DNA from: Hyphomicrobiales bacterium
Lineage (GTDB): Bacteria > Pseudomonadota > Alphaproteobacteria > Rhizobiales > Beijerinckiaceae
Reading direction: 5' to 3'
DNA length: 14,062 bases
NCBI GenBank assembly: GCA_028865375.1
Contig: JAGWKJ010000027.1
Location: 1-14,062, forward strand
The notes under the pieces are model-generated. The model saw nothing but the letters and a program-made list of their open reading frames with translations. It was not told the DNA's origin and searched no databases. Made by a program: the position numbers and the translations under genes. Below are positions 7,780 through 14,062 of this stretch, piece by piece. Position 1 is the stretch's first letter. Each line of letters opens with the position of its first letter.

Positions 7780-10113
7780 TCAGAACGACGAGCCGCCCGA
7801 GAAGCGGAAGTTCTGCGTCACGTCGTTGGCGCCCTTGGTGAGCACGAACGCGTAGTCGAACCGGATCGGCCCCAGCGGCGACGCCCACAGGATGCTGGCG
7901 CCGACGGACGAGCGGATGCGGTGATCGTCGCCCACCGTGATGCAGGTGCCCTGCGGCCCGTTGACGCCCGCGCTTCCCGCGACGTTGCCCGGGATGAAAT
8001 TCGTCGTGCTCGGATAGGTGCAGGCCGCCCCGTTGCCGAAGTTGGTCTTGCCGCCATAGCCGAACAGCGTGCCGGCGTCGGCGAACAATGCGCCCTTCAG
8101 GCCGACTTCCTTCGGCAGGCCGGGCAGCGGGAACTGCGCTTCCAGCGACGCGCCGAAATAAGTGGTGCCGCCGAGCGCGTTGCCGTTCGCCGAGCTCGCC
8201 ACCGTGATGTCGCGCGGGCCGATGCCGCCCGGCGCGAAGCCGCGCACCAGTTCCGGCCCCATGTTGAACTGGTCGAAGATGCCGAGCTTGCCGTCGTAGC
8301 CGATGACGTTGCCGCCCTGCACGCGCGCGATGCCCACGAGGTCGTCGGTCACCGAGCGATAATAGCGCGCGTCCGCGGTGGTGCGGATGAAGTGCGCCGC
8401 GCCGCCGAGGCCCGCCACGTCCTGCGTCAGCTTGGCGTAGATGCCGTCGTGCGGGTCGTTCACGTCGTCGAGCGAATTGTAGGTCAGCGAATAGCCGATC
8501 ATCGACGTCAGGCGGTTGCCGACCGCGTCCTTCAGCGCCAGCGACGCCTCGCCGTTGAGCAGGCAATTGTTGGTCGCCGAAGCGGTCGGATTGCCCGGAT
8601 CTCCCGGCGTGAAGTTCGGGATCGAGACCGTGCAATCGTTGTAGGGCTGGGTCGTCGTATTGGGGATCGACACGTTCGAGTTGAACAGCGAGTAGTGCGG
8701 CTGGAACGACAGCTGGTCGTTGATCGGCAGCCCGAACGCGACCGTGAAGCCCGTCACCGTGTTGGTGTAATAGCTGTAGCTCGACGCCGAGGTCTGCTTG
8801 CTGAACAGGTCGAGCGTCGCCGACATGCGCCGGTCGAGGAAATACGGCTCGGTGAACGACAGGTCGACGCCGCGCGAATATTGTCCGACGCTGGCCGACA
8901 GGCTGACCGCCTGGCCGCGGCCGAGGAAGTTCTTCTCGGTGATCGAACCGCCGACCGAGAAGCCGTCGGTCGTCGAATAGCCGCCGAACACCTTGAAGGC
9001 GCCGGTGGGCTGGTCCTGCACGTCGACGTTGATGACGACGCGGTCGGGCGAGGAGCCCGGCGCGGTGGTGATGCGCACGTTCTTGAAATAGCCGAGCGCC
9101 TTCAGGCGGCGCTCCGCCTTGGCGACCAGCACCGGGTTGTAGGGGTCGCCTTCGCCCAGCTCGAACTCGCGGCGGATCACGTAATCGCGCGTGCGCGTGT
9201 TGCCGGTGATGTTGATGCGCTCGACGTAGACAGGCGGGCCGTTCTCGACCACCAGCGACATCGAGATGGTGTGGGTGGCGGCGTCGCGCGTGCCGGTCGG
9301 GCGGACCTGCGCGAAGGCGTTGCCGGTGCGCACCGCGTCGCGCGAGATCGCCTCGGACGACTTCTGCACGAGATCGGCGTCGTAGACGTCGCCCTTGCCG
9401 AATTGGAGGTCGTTCTGCAGCGCCGCAGCGTCGACGCCGGGCACGCGCGACACCACGTTCACGCCCGACACCCGGTATTGCGGGCCTTCGGACACCGAGA
9501 TCGTGATGTAATAGCCGGGATCGGGCGTCGGCGAGTATTTCGCGTCCACGCCGGTGATCTTGAAGTCGGCGTAGCCGTTCTTCTCGTAATAGGCGCGGAT
9601 CTTCTCGACGTCGGCGTTCAGGCGGTCGGGGTCGTAGACGTCGGTCGTCTTGAACCACGACAGGAAGTTCATGGTCGTTGTGGCCATCAGGCCGCGCAGC
9701 TTGTCGCTCGAATAGGCTTGGTTGCCCACGAAGTCGATCTTGCGGACGCCCGTCTTGCCGCCCTCGTCGATGGTGAAAACGACGTCGACCGTGCCGTTGG
9801 GCACCGCAACCACGCGATAGGTCACGGAGGCGGCCGAGCGGCCGGCGCGGCCGTAGACGTCCTTGATTCGTTGCAGGTCGGCCGTGGCCACGGCCGCCTT
9901 GAAGGGGTTGCGGACCTTGCTGTCCACCTCGACCCGCAACTGGGACGGCTTCACGTTCGAGGCGCCCTCGAAGAAGACGCGATTGATGGTCTTGCCCTCG
10001 GCGGCGGAAGGCTGGAGCACCGCCTGAGCGGATGCCGGACCGGCGGCGAACACCGCGATCAGGAGGCCGATGACGAGGGCGACGCGCCCGAGAAAATCGC
10101 GAACCAAGGTCAT
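7780..10113 (-). CDS. bamA: Outer membrane protein assembly factor BamA
   Basis: It is the Omp85-family core of the BAM complex, which folds beta-barrel proteins into the outer membrane. The 777-residue precursor starts with a signal peptide (charged residues, hydrophobic core at about 11-25, cleavage probably after ASA or AQA near 29-31). Five POTRA domains span about 41-370, and a 16-strand barrel fills the rest. The lid-loop motif VRGF is at 623-626, and the protein ends in the terminal phenylalanine typical of outer-membrane barrels. The ATG at 10113 places the signal peptide at the N terminus and has a GGGGAA ribosome binding site. The only four cysteines seen (494, 517, 698, 724) fall in two barrel-loop insertions. 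The gene lies 213 bases from rseP, with a probable promoter of its own, and precedes lpxD without an intervening skp. Confidence 0.98.
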   Translation of the reverse strand: MTLVRDFLGRVALVIGLLIAVFAAGPASAQAVLQPSAAEGKTINRVFFEGASNVKPSQLRVEVDSKVRNPFKAAVATADLQRIKDVYGRAGRSAASVTYRVVAVPNGTVDVVFTIDEGGKTGVRKIDFVGNQAYSSDKLRGLMATTTMNFLSWFKTTDVYDPDRLNADVEKIRAYYEKNGYADFKITGVDAKYSPTPDPGYYITISVSEGPQYRVSGVNVVSRVPGVDAAALQNDLQFGKGDVYDADLVQKSSEAISRDAVRTGNAFAQVRPTGTRDAATHTISMSLVVENGPPVYVERINITGNTRTRDYVIRREFELGEGDPYNPVLVAKAERRLKALGYFKNVRITTAPGSSPDRVVINVDVQDQPTGAFKVFGGYSTTDGFSVGGSITEKNFLGRGQAVSLSASVGQYSRGVDLSFTEPYFLDRRMSATLDLFSKQTSASSYSYYTNTVTGFTVAFGLPINDQLSFQPHYSLFNSNVSIPNTTTQPYNDCTVSIPNFTPGDPGNPTASATNNCLLNGEASLALKDAVGNRLTSMIGYSLTYNSLDDVNDPHDGIYAKLTQDVAGLGGAAHFIRTTADARYYRSVTDDLVGIARVQGGNVIGYDGKLGIFDQFNMGPELVRGFAPGGIGPRDITVASSANGNALGGTTYFGASLEAQFPLPGLPKEVGLKGALFADAGTLFGYGGKTNFGNGAACTYPSTTNFIPGNVAGSAGVNGPQGTCITVGDDHRIRSSVGASILWASPLGPIRFDYAFVLTKGANDVTQNFRFSGGSSF

Positions 10114-10136
10114 CGAGCGTCGTTCCCCGTCTTCAA

Positions 10137-10177
10137 GGGACCCTTGCGGACCCCATTCGGGACCCTCACGGACCCCA
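10137..10177. repeat. Two direct 19-base repeats upstream of bamA
   Basis: On the plus strand GGGACCCTTGCGGACCCCA (10137-10155) and GGGACCCTCACGGACCCCA (10159-10177) match at 17 of 19 positions with a period of 22 bases. Read on the bamA strand, GGGTCC occurs four times with start-to-start spacings of 10, 12 and 10 bases, about one helical turn each. The array ends 23 bases before the bamA ATG, inside the expected 5' leader. It may bind a protein on DNA or act in the mRNA, or may simply be a small duplication. Confidence 0.75.
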
Positions 10178-10226
10178 CTCACGCCCCGACCTCCGGCTGT
10201 CGCCGACCGTCGGAATCCTTAACGCT

Positions 10227-10254
10227 CTTAAAGACAAACGCCGGGTCTTGTAAA
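10227..10254 (-). promoter_or_regulatory. Likely sigma-70-type promoter for bamA
   Basis: On the minus strand TTTACA (10249-10254, 5 of 6 to the -35 consensus) and TTTAAG (10227-10232, 4 of 6 to the -10) are 16 bases apart, in one of the few A/T-rich patches of the window. Transcription would start near 10220, leaving a leader of about 107 bases that contains the GGGTCC repeats. An imperfect inverted repeat CCTTAA-N5-TTAAAG (10217-10233) overlaps the -10 box and could be an operator. Assigned by pattern only. Confidence 0.45.
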
Positions 10255-10326
10255 CCTTCGGCGCCGGATTTCCGGGCTTTTTCGCCGGCCGTGGCCCAAA
10301 CACCACAGCTCTTGGTCAGCGAAACG

Positions 10327-11490
10327 TTAACCAGCGCGGCCGAACAGGCGCGGCACCAGCCGGAACAGGTCGTTGGAAGTCGCGAACAGGAACACCAGCG
10401 CCACGAAGGCGAGCCCGATTCGGAACCCGATTTCCTGGCTGCGCTCGCTCAAAGGGCGGCCGCGCACCCCCTCGATGGCGTAATAGAGCAGATGACCGCC
10501 GTCGAGCATCGGGATCGGCATCAGGTTCATCAGCCCGATCGACACCGAGAACAGCGCCACCAGCGACAGCAGCGCGCCGAAACCGATCTTGGCGACCGCG
10601 CCGGCCATGGCGCCCACGCCGATCGGGCCCGAAATCTGGTCGGCCGGCTGTCGGCCGGCGACGAGGCCGCGCAGGTAGACGCCCGTGCGGGCGACCACGC
10701 CCCAAGTCTCGTCGAGGCCGCGGCCCAGCGCGCCGACCGGACCAAAGGAAACGTGGCGAAGCGCGCCCGGCCCGGAATCGGCCTGCACGCCGATCACGCC
10801 GAACTTCTGCGGGCCGAACGGCTTGACCTCGACCGTCCGCAATTCGGGCGTCACGTTCAAGGCCACGTCGGCGTCCGCGCGCCGCACCACGATCCGCAGC
10901 GGCGACCCCGGATTGAGCGAGACGGCGTCCTGCAATTGGGCGAAGCCGTCGATCGGGCGGCCGTCGATCGAGATCACCAAGTCGCCCGCGAGGAACCCGG
11001 CCTTCTCGGCGGCTCCGCCCGCGACCACCTTCGCCACCACGGGACGCACGACGTTGTCGCCGTAAACATAGGCGTTGCCGGAGAAAATCGCGATCGCGAG
11101 CAGGAAATTGGCGATCGGTCCCGCCGCCACGATGGCCGCGCGCTTCCACACCTCCTGTCCCGCCAGCGTCAGCGCACGCTCCTCCGGACTCAGCGCATTT
11201 GCAGCCGACGGGTCGGGCACGCTCGCCGCGTTGGCGTCGCCGAAGAACTTGACGTAGCCGCCGAGCGGAAGCGCCGCGAGCCGCCAGCGCGTACCCTTCT
11301 TGTCGGTCCAGCCGGCGATTTCGGGCCCGAAGCCGATGGAAAACGCCTCGACCTTCACGCCGCACCAGCGGCCGACGAGGAAATGCCCCATTTCGTGGAT
11401 GAACACCACGACCAGGAGCACGAAGAAGAAGGGAAGCAGATAGCCCATCGCCGCCACGGGAAAACCGGCCAAACTCGACAAGAAACCCAC
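10327..11490 (-). CDS. rseP: Site-2 zinc metalloprotease RseP
   Basis: It cleaves membrane-embedded substrates within the inner membrane, such as anti-sigma factors (E. coli RseP on RseA) and leftover signal peptides; the Caulobacter relative is MmpA. The product has 387 residues. A first membrane helix (about 17-38) contains the zinc motif HEMGH (H32, E33, H36). A single PDZ domain lies at about 145-225, whereas E. coli RseP has two. The third zinc ligand is D330 in MPIPMLDGGH, in the membrane helix at about 305-330, and a final helix lies at about 357-373. I chose the GTG at 11490 because GGGGGAG lies just upstream; the ATG at residue 15 has no clear ribosome binding site. The 151-base gap to cdsA holds no dxr, which usually sits there in alphaproteobacteria. 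Confidence 0.95.
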   Translation of the reverse strand: MGFLSSLAGFPVAAMGYLLPFFFVLLVVVFIHEMGHFLVGRWCGVKVEAFSIGFGPEIAGWTDKKGTRWRLAALPLGGYVKFFGDANAASVPDPSAANALSPEERALTLAGQEVWKRAAIVAAGPIANFLLAIAIFSGNAYVYGDNVVRPVVAKVVAGGAAEKAGFLAGDLVISIDGRPIDGFAQLQDAVSLNPGSPLRIVVRRADADVALNVTPELRTVEVKPFGPQKFGVIGVQADSGPGALRHVSFGPVGALGRGLDETWGVVARTGVYLRGLVAGRQPADQISGPIGVGAMAGAVAKIGFGALLSLVALFSVSIGLMNLMPIPMLDGGHLLYYAIEGVRGRPLSERSQEIGFRIGLAFVALVFLFATSNDLFRLVPRLFGRAG

Positions 11491-11504
11491 GCGACGCTCC
11501 CCCG

Positions 11505-11522
11505 CGACGGCAAGAGCCGTTG
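11505..11522 (-). other. Leader hairpin before rseP
   Basis: The bases form a 7-base-pair stem (one G-T wobble) around a 4-base loop; the core is ACGGC-AAGA-GCCGT on the plus strand. In an rseP transcript it would sit just upstream of the GGGGGAG ribosome binding site. It could modulate translation, but nothing else supports a function. Confidence 0.35.
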
Positions 11523-11523
11523 G

Positions 11524-11538
11524 TTAAGGAAGCGTTAC
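11524..11538 (-). promoter_or_regulatory. CtrA-like site upstream of rseP
   Basis: The minus strand reads GTAA-CGCTTCC-TTAACC, against the alphaproteobacterial CtrA consensus TTAA-N7-TTAAC, differing at one base of the first half. A second element, TTTACCAT (revcomp of 11592-11599), matches the half-site form TTAACCAT at 7 of 8 positions. Both lie in the non-coding gap before rseP. The presence of CtrA in this organism is inferred from lineage, not seen. Confidence 0.35.
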
Positions 11539-11641
11539 CGTGCCAGAGGGCGCGGGCCGGGCCAAGCGCCTTCGCAGGGCCTTCACTCCATATGGTAAAC
11601 GCCGGGCGGGTCCGCAATCGGTCGCGGTCCGTCGGGGCTCC

Positions 11642-12496
11642 TCACCACTGAAACCAGCCGGCCGCCGCGTGTCCCGCGCCGGCGCGCGCCACGCCCACCA
11701 GCGCGATCATGGCGGCGGCGGCCAAGTAACCGTCGAGCCGGTCCATCACGCCGCCGTGGCCCGGAATGAGCGCGCCCGAATCCTTCACCCCGAACCGCCT
11801 TTTGATCGCCGATTCATAGAGATCGCCGCCTTGGGAGGCGACGGAGGCGGCCAGCCCGAGCGCCAGATCGAGCCGCCACCGCGACGGTTCGGGCGCGAAC
11901 AAGGCCGAGGCCGCCGCGCCGCTGGCCGCGCCGACGAGGAAGCCGGCCCAAGTCTTTTTGGGTGAAACCGCGGGCCAAAGCTTCGGCCCGCCGATCAGCC
12001 GGCCGCCGAAATAGGCCATCGTGTCGGTCGCCCAGACGACCGCGAACAGCCAGAACGCCGCGACGAATCCGTACGGCCAATCGAACCGCAGTAACAGCGT
12101 GGCGACCAGCGGGGACGCGGCATAGAGGACGCCGGCGGCGGCCCAGCCGGCCCGCGCGCGGCCCGCCAGCGGGCCGACGACGGCCGCGGCGAGCGCGACG
12201 GCGGCCAACGCGTCCGCCGGATGGGCGGGCAATCGCGAGGCCGCGACCGCGAGGCCCAGCCCCGCCGCCAGCGAGCGCACGAACGGCCGCGCGCCGCCGA
12301 CCATGCGCTGCCATTCGAACGCGATCGCGCCCGACGCCGCAAGCCAGAACAGGCCGTAGGCGCGCGACCAGAACGGTCCGGCGTCCGCCATCCAAGTCAA
12401 CCCGATCGCCACGGCGCCGAGCGCGAGCGCGGACGCGATGCGGGTCCCCAGCTCGCTCGCTTTGGCGGCGGGCGGCGGCGCCGATCGCGCGCTCAC
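11642..12496 (-). CDS. cdsA: Phosphatidate cytidylyltransferase (CDP-diacylglycerol synthase)
   Basis: This integral inner-membrane enzyme makes CDP-diacylglycerol from phosphatidic acid and CTP, the branch point for phospholipid synthesis. The 284-residue product has about seven to eight hydrophobic segments. The family signature is in the C-terminal half: DTMAYFGGR (158-166), SPKKTWAGF (178-186), then GDLYESAIKRRFGVKDSG (224-241) and PGHGGVMDRLDG (245-256), which supply the metal and CTP-binding acidic residues. The GTG at 12496 overlaps the uppS stop as GTGA and lacks a Shine-Dalgarno sequence, so translation is probably coupled. The usual next gene, dxr, is absent. Confidence 0.96.
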   Translation of the reverse strand: MSARSAPPPAAKASELGTRIASALALGAVAIGLTWMADAGPFWSRAYGLFWLAASGAIAFEWQRMVGGARPFVRSLAAGLGLAVAASRLPAHPADALAAVALAAAVVGPLAGRARAGWAAAGVLYAASPLVATLLLRFDWPYGFVAAFWLFAVVWATDTMAYFGGRLIGGPKLWPAVSPKKTWAGFLVGAASGAAASALFAPEPSRWRLDLALGLAASVASQGGDLYESAIKRRFGVKDSGALIPGHGGVMDRLDGYLAAAAMIALVGVARAGAGHAAAGWFQW

Positions 12497-13254
12497 GACG
12501 CGTTCGCGGCGGGACGGGCGACGACGTCGCCGAAGCGGCGCTCGCGCGAGGCATATTCGGCGAGCGCTGCGGCGAAATCGGCGCGGTCGAAGTCCGGCCA
12601 AAGCGTCGGCAGGAAAACGAACTCGGCATAGGCCGCCTGCCAGAGCAGGAAATTCGACAGCCGACGCTCGCCCGACGTGCGGATGACGAGGTCGGGATCG
12701 GGCAGGTCGGGGGCGTCCAGCGCCCGGCCGAGCGCGGCCTCGTCGATGGCTTCGGCGGACAGCCGCCCAGCCGCGACTTCGCGGGCGAGCCGTCGCGCGG
12801 CGTCGGCGATCTCCTGCCGACCGCCGTAATTGAACGCGACCACGAGCGTCAGCGCGTCGTTGGCCGCAGTGAGCGCCTGCGCCTCGTCGAGCAGCGCGAC
12901 GATGTCGGGCGCGAGGCCCGCCCGCCGGCCGATGATGCGCACGCGCACGCCCGCCGCGTGCAGCTCGGCGAGGTCGTTGCGCACGAACCGGCGCAGCAAT
13001 CCCATGAGATAGTCGACCTCGGGCGCGGGACGCCGCCAGTTCTCGGCCGAGAACCCGTAGACCGTCAGCGTGGCGATCCCGAATTCCGACGCCGCGCGCA
13101 CGGCGCGGCGCAGCGCCTCCACGCCGCGTCGATGGCCCTCGAAGCGGGGAAGGCCGCGGGCCTTCGCCCAGCGGCCGTTGCCGTCCATGATGATGGCGAC
13201 GTGGCGCGGCGGCGCGCCGGCGTCGTCCGGGGTCCGCGGCGTCACGCCGTTCAC
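12493..13254 (-). CDS. uppS: Isoprenyl (di-trans,poly-cis-undecaprenyl diphosphate) synthase
   Basis: It extends farnesyl diphosphate with isopentenyl diphosphate units to the C55 carrier lipid used for peptidoglycan and surface polysaccharide synthesis, in the cytoplasm at the membrane. The 253-residue product has HVAIIMDGNGRWA (18-30) with the catalytic Asp24, the YGFSAENW stretch (66-73), FNYGGRQE (141-148) and the family signature IRTSGERRLSNFLLWQ (191-206). The GTG at 13254 overlaps the frr stop as GTGA and puts the DGNGRW motif at the usual distance from the N terminus. Its isoprenoid substrate requires an MEP-pathway enzyme set, yet dxr is missing from its usual place two genes downstream. 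Confidence 0.98.
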   Translation of the reverse strand: MNGVTPRTPDDAGAPPRHVAIIMDGNGRWAKARGLPRFEGHRRGVEALRRAVRAASEFGIATLTVYGFSAENWRRPAPEVDYLMGLLRRFVRNDLAELHAAGVRVRIIGRRAGLAPDIVALLDEAQALTAANDALTLVVAFNYGGRQEIADAARRLAREVAAGRLSAEAIDEAALGRALDAPDLPDPDLVIRTSGERRLSNFLLWQAAYAEFVFLPTLWPDFDRADFAAALAEYASRERRFGDVVARPAANAS

Positions 13255-13814
13255 ACCTGCATGATTTCTTTTTCCTTGGCGGCCAGCGCCTGGTCGACGT
13301 CCTTGATCGCCTGGTCGGTCGCCTTCTGGACTTCGCCTTCGTGGCGCTTCTCGTCGTCTTCGCTCATCGCGTGGTCCTTGAGCAGGCGCTTGAGCACGTC
13401 GAGGCCGTCGCGGCGGACGTGGCGCACGGCGACGCGCGCGTCCTCCGAATATTTGTGCGCGACCTTGACCAGCTCCTTGCGGCGCTGCTCGTTCAGCTCG
13501 GGGATGCGGATGCGCAGCACCTGCCCTTCGGTCGCCGGATTGAGGCCGAGGTTGGAATCGCGGATCGCCTTGTCGACCGCCTGCACCATCGAGCGGTCCC
13601 AGACCTGCACCGACAACAGCCGAGACTCGGGCACGCTCACGGTCGCCACCTGGTTCAGCGGCATGGTCTGGCCGTAGGCCTCGACGCGCACGGGCTCGAG
13701 AAGGCTCGCCGAGGCGCGCCCGGTGCGCAGGCCGCCCAGTTCCTGGCGCAGCGTCGCCAGCGCGCCGGCCATGCGGCGCTTGAGGTCTTCGAGGTCGAAT
13801 TTCGGTAGCGCCAT
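13251..13814 (-). CDS. frr: Ribosome recycling factor
   Basis: With EF-G it splits the post-termination ribosome into subunits. The 187-residue product matches the usual length of about 185. It has the three-helix-bundle domain with ELGGLRTGRASASLLEPV (about 25-42), the beta-rich domain with YGQTMPLNQVATVSVPE, and VWDRSMVQAVDKAI, SNLGLNP and RIPELNEQRRKELVK in order. The ATG at 13814 is preceded by GGACGGA about five bases upstream. In most alphaproteobacteria pyrH lies directly before frr; the 248 bases before frr here show no pyrH coding sequence. frr may therefore head this transcription unit, with its promoter in that stretch, although I could not pick a convincing pair of boxes. Confidence 0.98.
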   Translation of the reverse strand: MALPKFDLEDLKRRMAGALATLRQELGGLRTGRASASLLEPVRVEAYGQTMPLNQVATVSVPESRLLSVQVWDRSMVQAVDKAIRDSNLGLNPATEGQVLRIRIPELNEQRRKELVKVAHKYSEDARVAVRHVRRDGLDVLKRLLKDHAMSEDDEKRHEGEVQKATDQAIKDVDQALAAKEKEIMQV

Positions 13815-13898
13815 GGTGTTCCGTCCGGGTGCGGCGCGGAGCCGCGGATTCGCTCCGTCCCCGATACCACGGGCAACGCGCGCGACATAGGGCCGCCG

Positions 13899-13930
13899 CG
13901 CGCGGCCGCGTCCTCCTGACGCGCGGCCGC
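13899..13930. repeat. Short direct repeat upstream of frr
   Basis: CGCGCGGCCGC occurs at 13899-13909 and 13920-13930, 21 bases apart, or two helical turns. Each copy contains the palindrome GCGGCCGC. The pair lies in the non-coding stretch between frr and the possible divergent gene. It could be a regulatory site, but short G/C palindromes are common in DNA of this composition. Confidence 0.35.
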
Positions 13931-14030
13931 CATTTGACCGCCGCACTTCCGCCGCCCGCCCGCTTGGTCTATCGGCCGCCGGCCTCGCGGGAGGCGGCGC
14001 GCCGGGCGCGCTGGCATCGAGACCCCTGAC

Positions 14031-14062
14031 ATGAGCGAACCGACGAGCGCCGCGCACGCCGC
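14031..14062 (+). CDS. Possible divergent gene, first codons only
   Basis: An ATG at 14031 opens a plus-strand frame that runs off the window, encoding MSEPTSAAHA. The start resembles a natural N terminus, and the 216-base gap to frr would suit a divergent promoter region. No good ribosome binding site is visible and too few residues are present to identify a product. It may be a chance start. Confidence 0.25.
   Translation, partial: MSEPTSAAHA

Noticed and set aside
10114..10182. A 23-residue N-terminal extension of BamA from an upstream start
   Set aside because: It would bury the signal peptide, and it is encoded by the GGGTCC repeat array; the ATG at 10113 has a good ribosome binding site.
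10255..10326. Terminator after rseP
   Set aside because: Several short G/C stems (for example CCGG-AAAT-CCGG) and an A-run are present, but no stem is followed by a T-run on the transcribed strand.
7921..11598. A 1225-codon open frame on the plus strand across bamA and rseP
   Set aside because: It is antisense to two clearly identified genes, is rich in Arg, His, Asp and Val as expected from reading GC-rich codons backwards, and shows no domain I recognise.
11491..11641. Degraded dxr remnant
   Set aside because: I looked for dxr-like residues in all minus-strand frames of the gap and saw none; the stretch is too short and has regulatory-like features.

Overview
The window is a stretch of high-GC bacterial chromosome, by eye about 70% G+C, with strongly GC-biased third codon positions. 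The gene order and the use of lpxI rather than lpxH between lpxA and lpxB point to an alphaproteobacterium. I cannot place it more closely from sequence alone. No mobile element, CRISPR array, tRNA or rRNA was seen, and there is no gene-free stretch longer than 300 bases.

Layout, read on the minus strand from the right: frr (ribosome recycling), uppS (undecaprenyl diphosphate synthase), cdsA (CDP-diacylglycerol synthase), rseP (site-2 protease), bamA (outer-membrane protein assembly), lpxD, fabZ, lpxA, lpxI, lpxB (early lipid A synthesis plus the fatty acid dehydratase), then zwf (glucose-6-phosphate dehydrogenase). On the plus strand at the left end is the 3' part of a membrane-anchored PAS-GGDEF-EAL cyclic-di-GMP protein, convergent with zwf. 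At the right edge a start codon on the plus strand may open a divergent gene that runs out of the window.

Together the minus-strand genes build the cell envelope: carrier lipid for peptidoglycan and O-antigen (UppS), phospholipid precursor (CdsA), envelope-stress proteolysis (RseP), outer-membrane protein insertion (BamA) and lipid A (LpxD, LpxA, LpxI, LpxB, with FabZ in the fatty acid pathway that supplies hydroxyacyl-ACP). Five junctions overlap as GTGA or ATGA, which suggests translational coupling.

This is mostly a conserved core region and I did not find a wholly new system. The points worth a second look are: no dxr between cdsA and rseP and no skp/ompH between bamA and lpxD, with structured non-coding gaps in those places; an LpxA with several substituted substrate-site residues; four cysteines in BamA confined to two barrel loops; a phased GGGTCC repeat upstream of bamA; a CtrA-like site upstream of rseP; and zwf joined to the end of the lipid A cluster.
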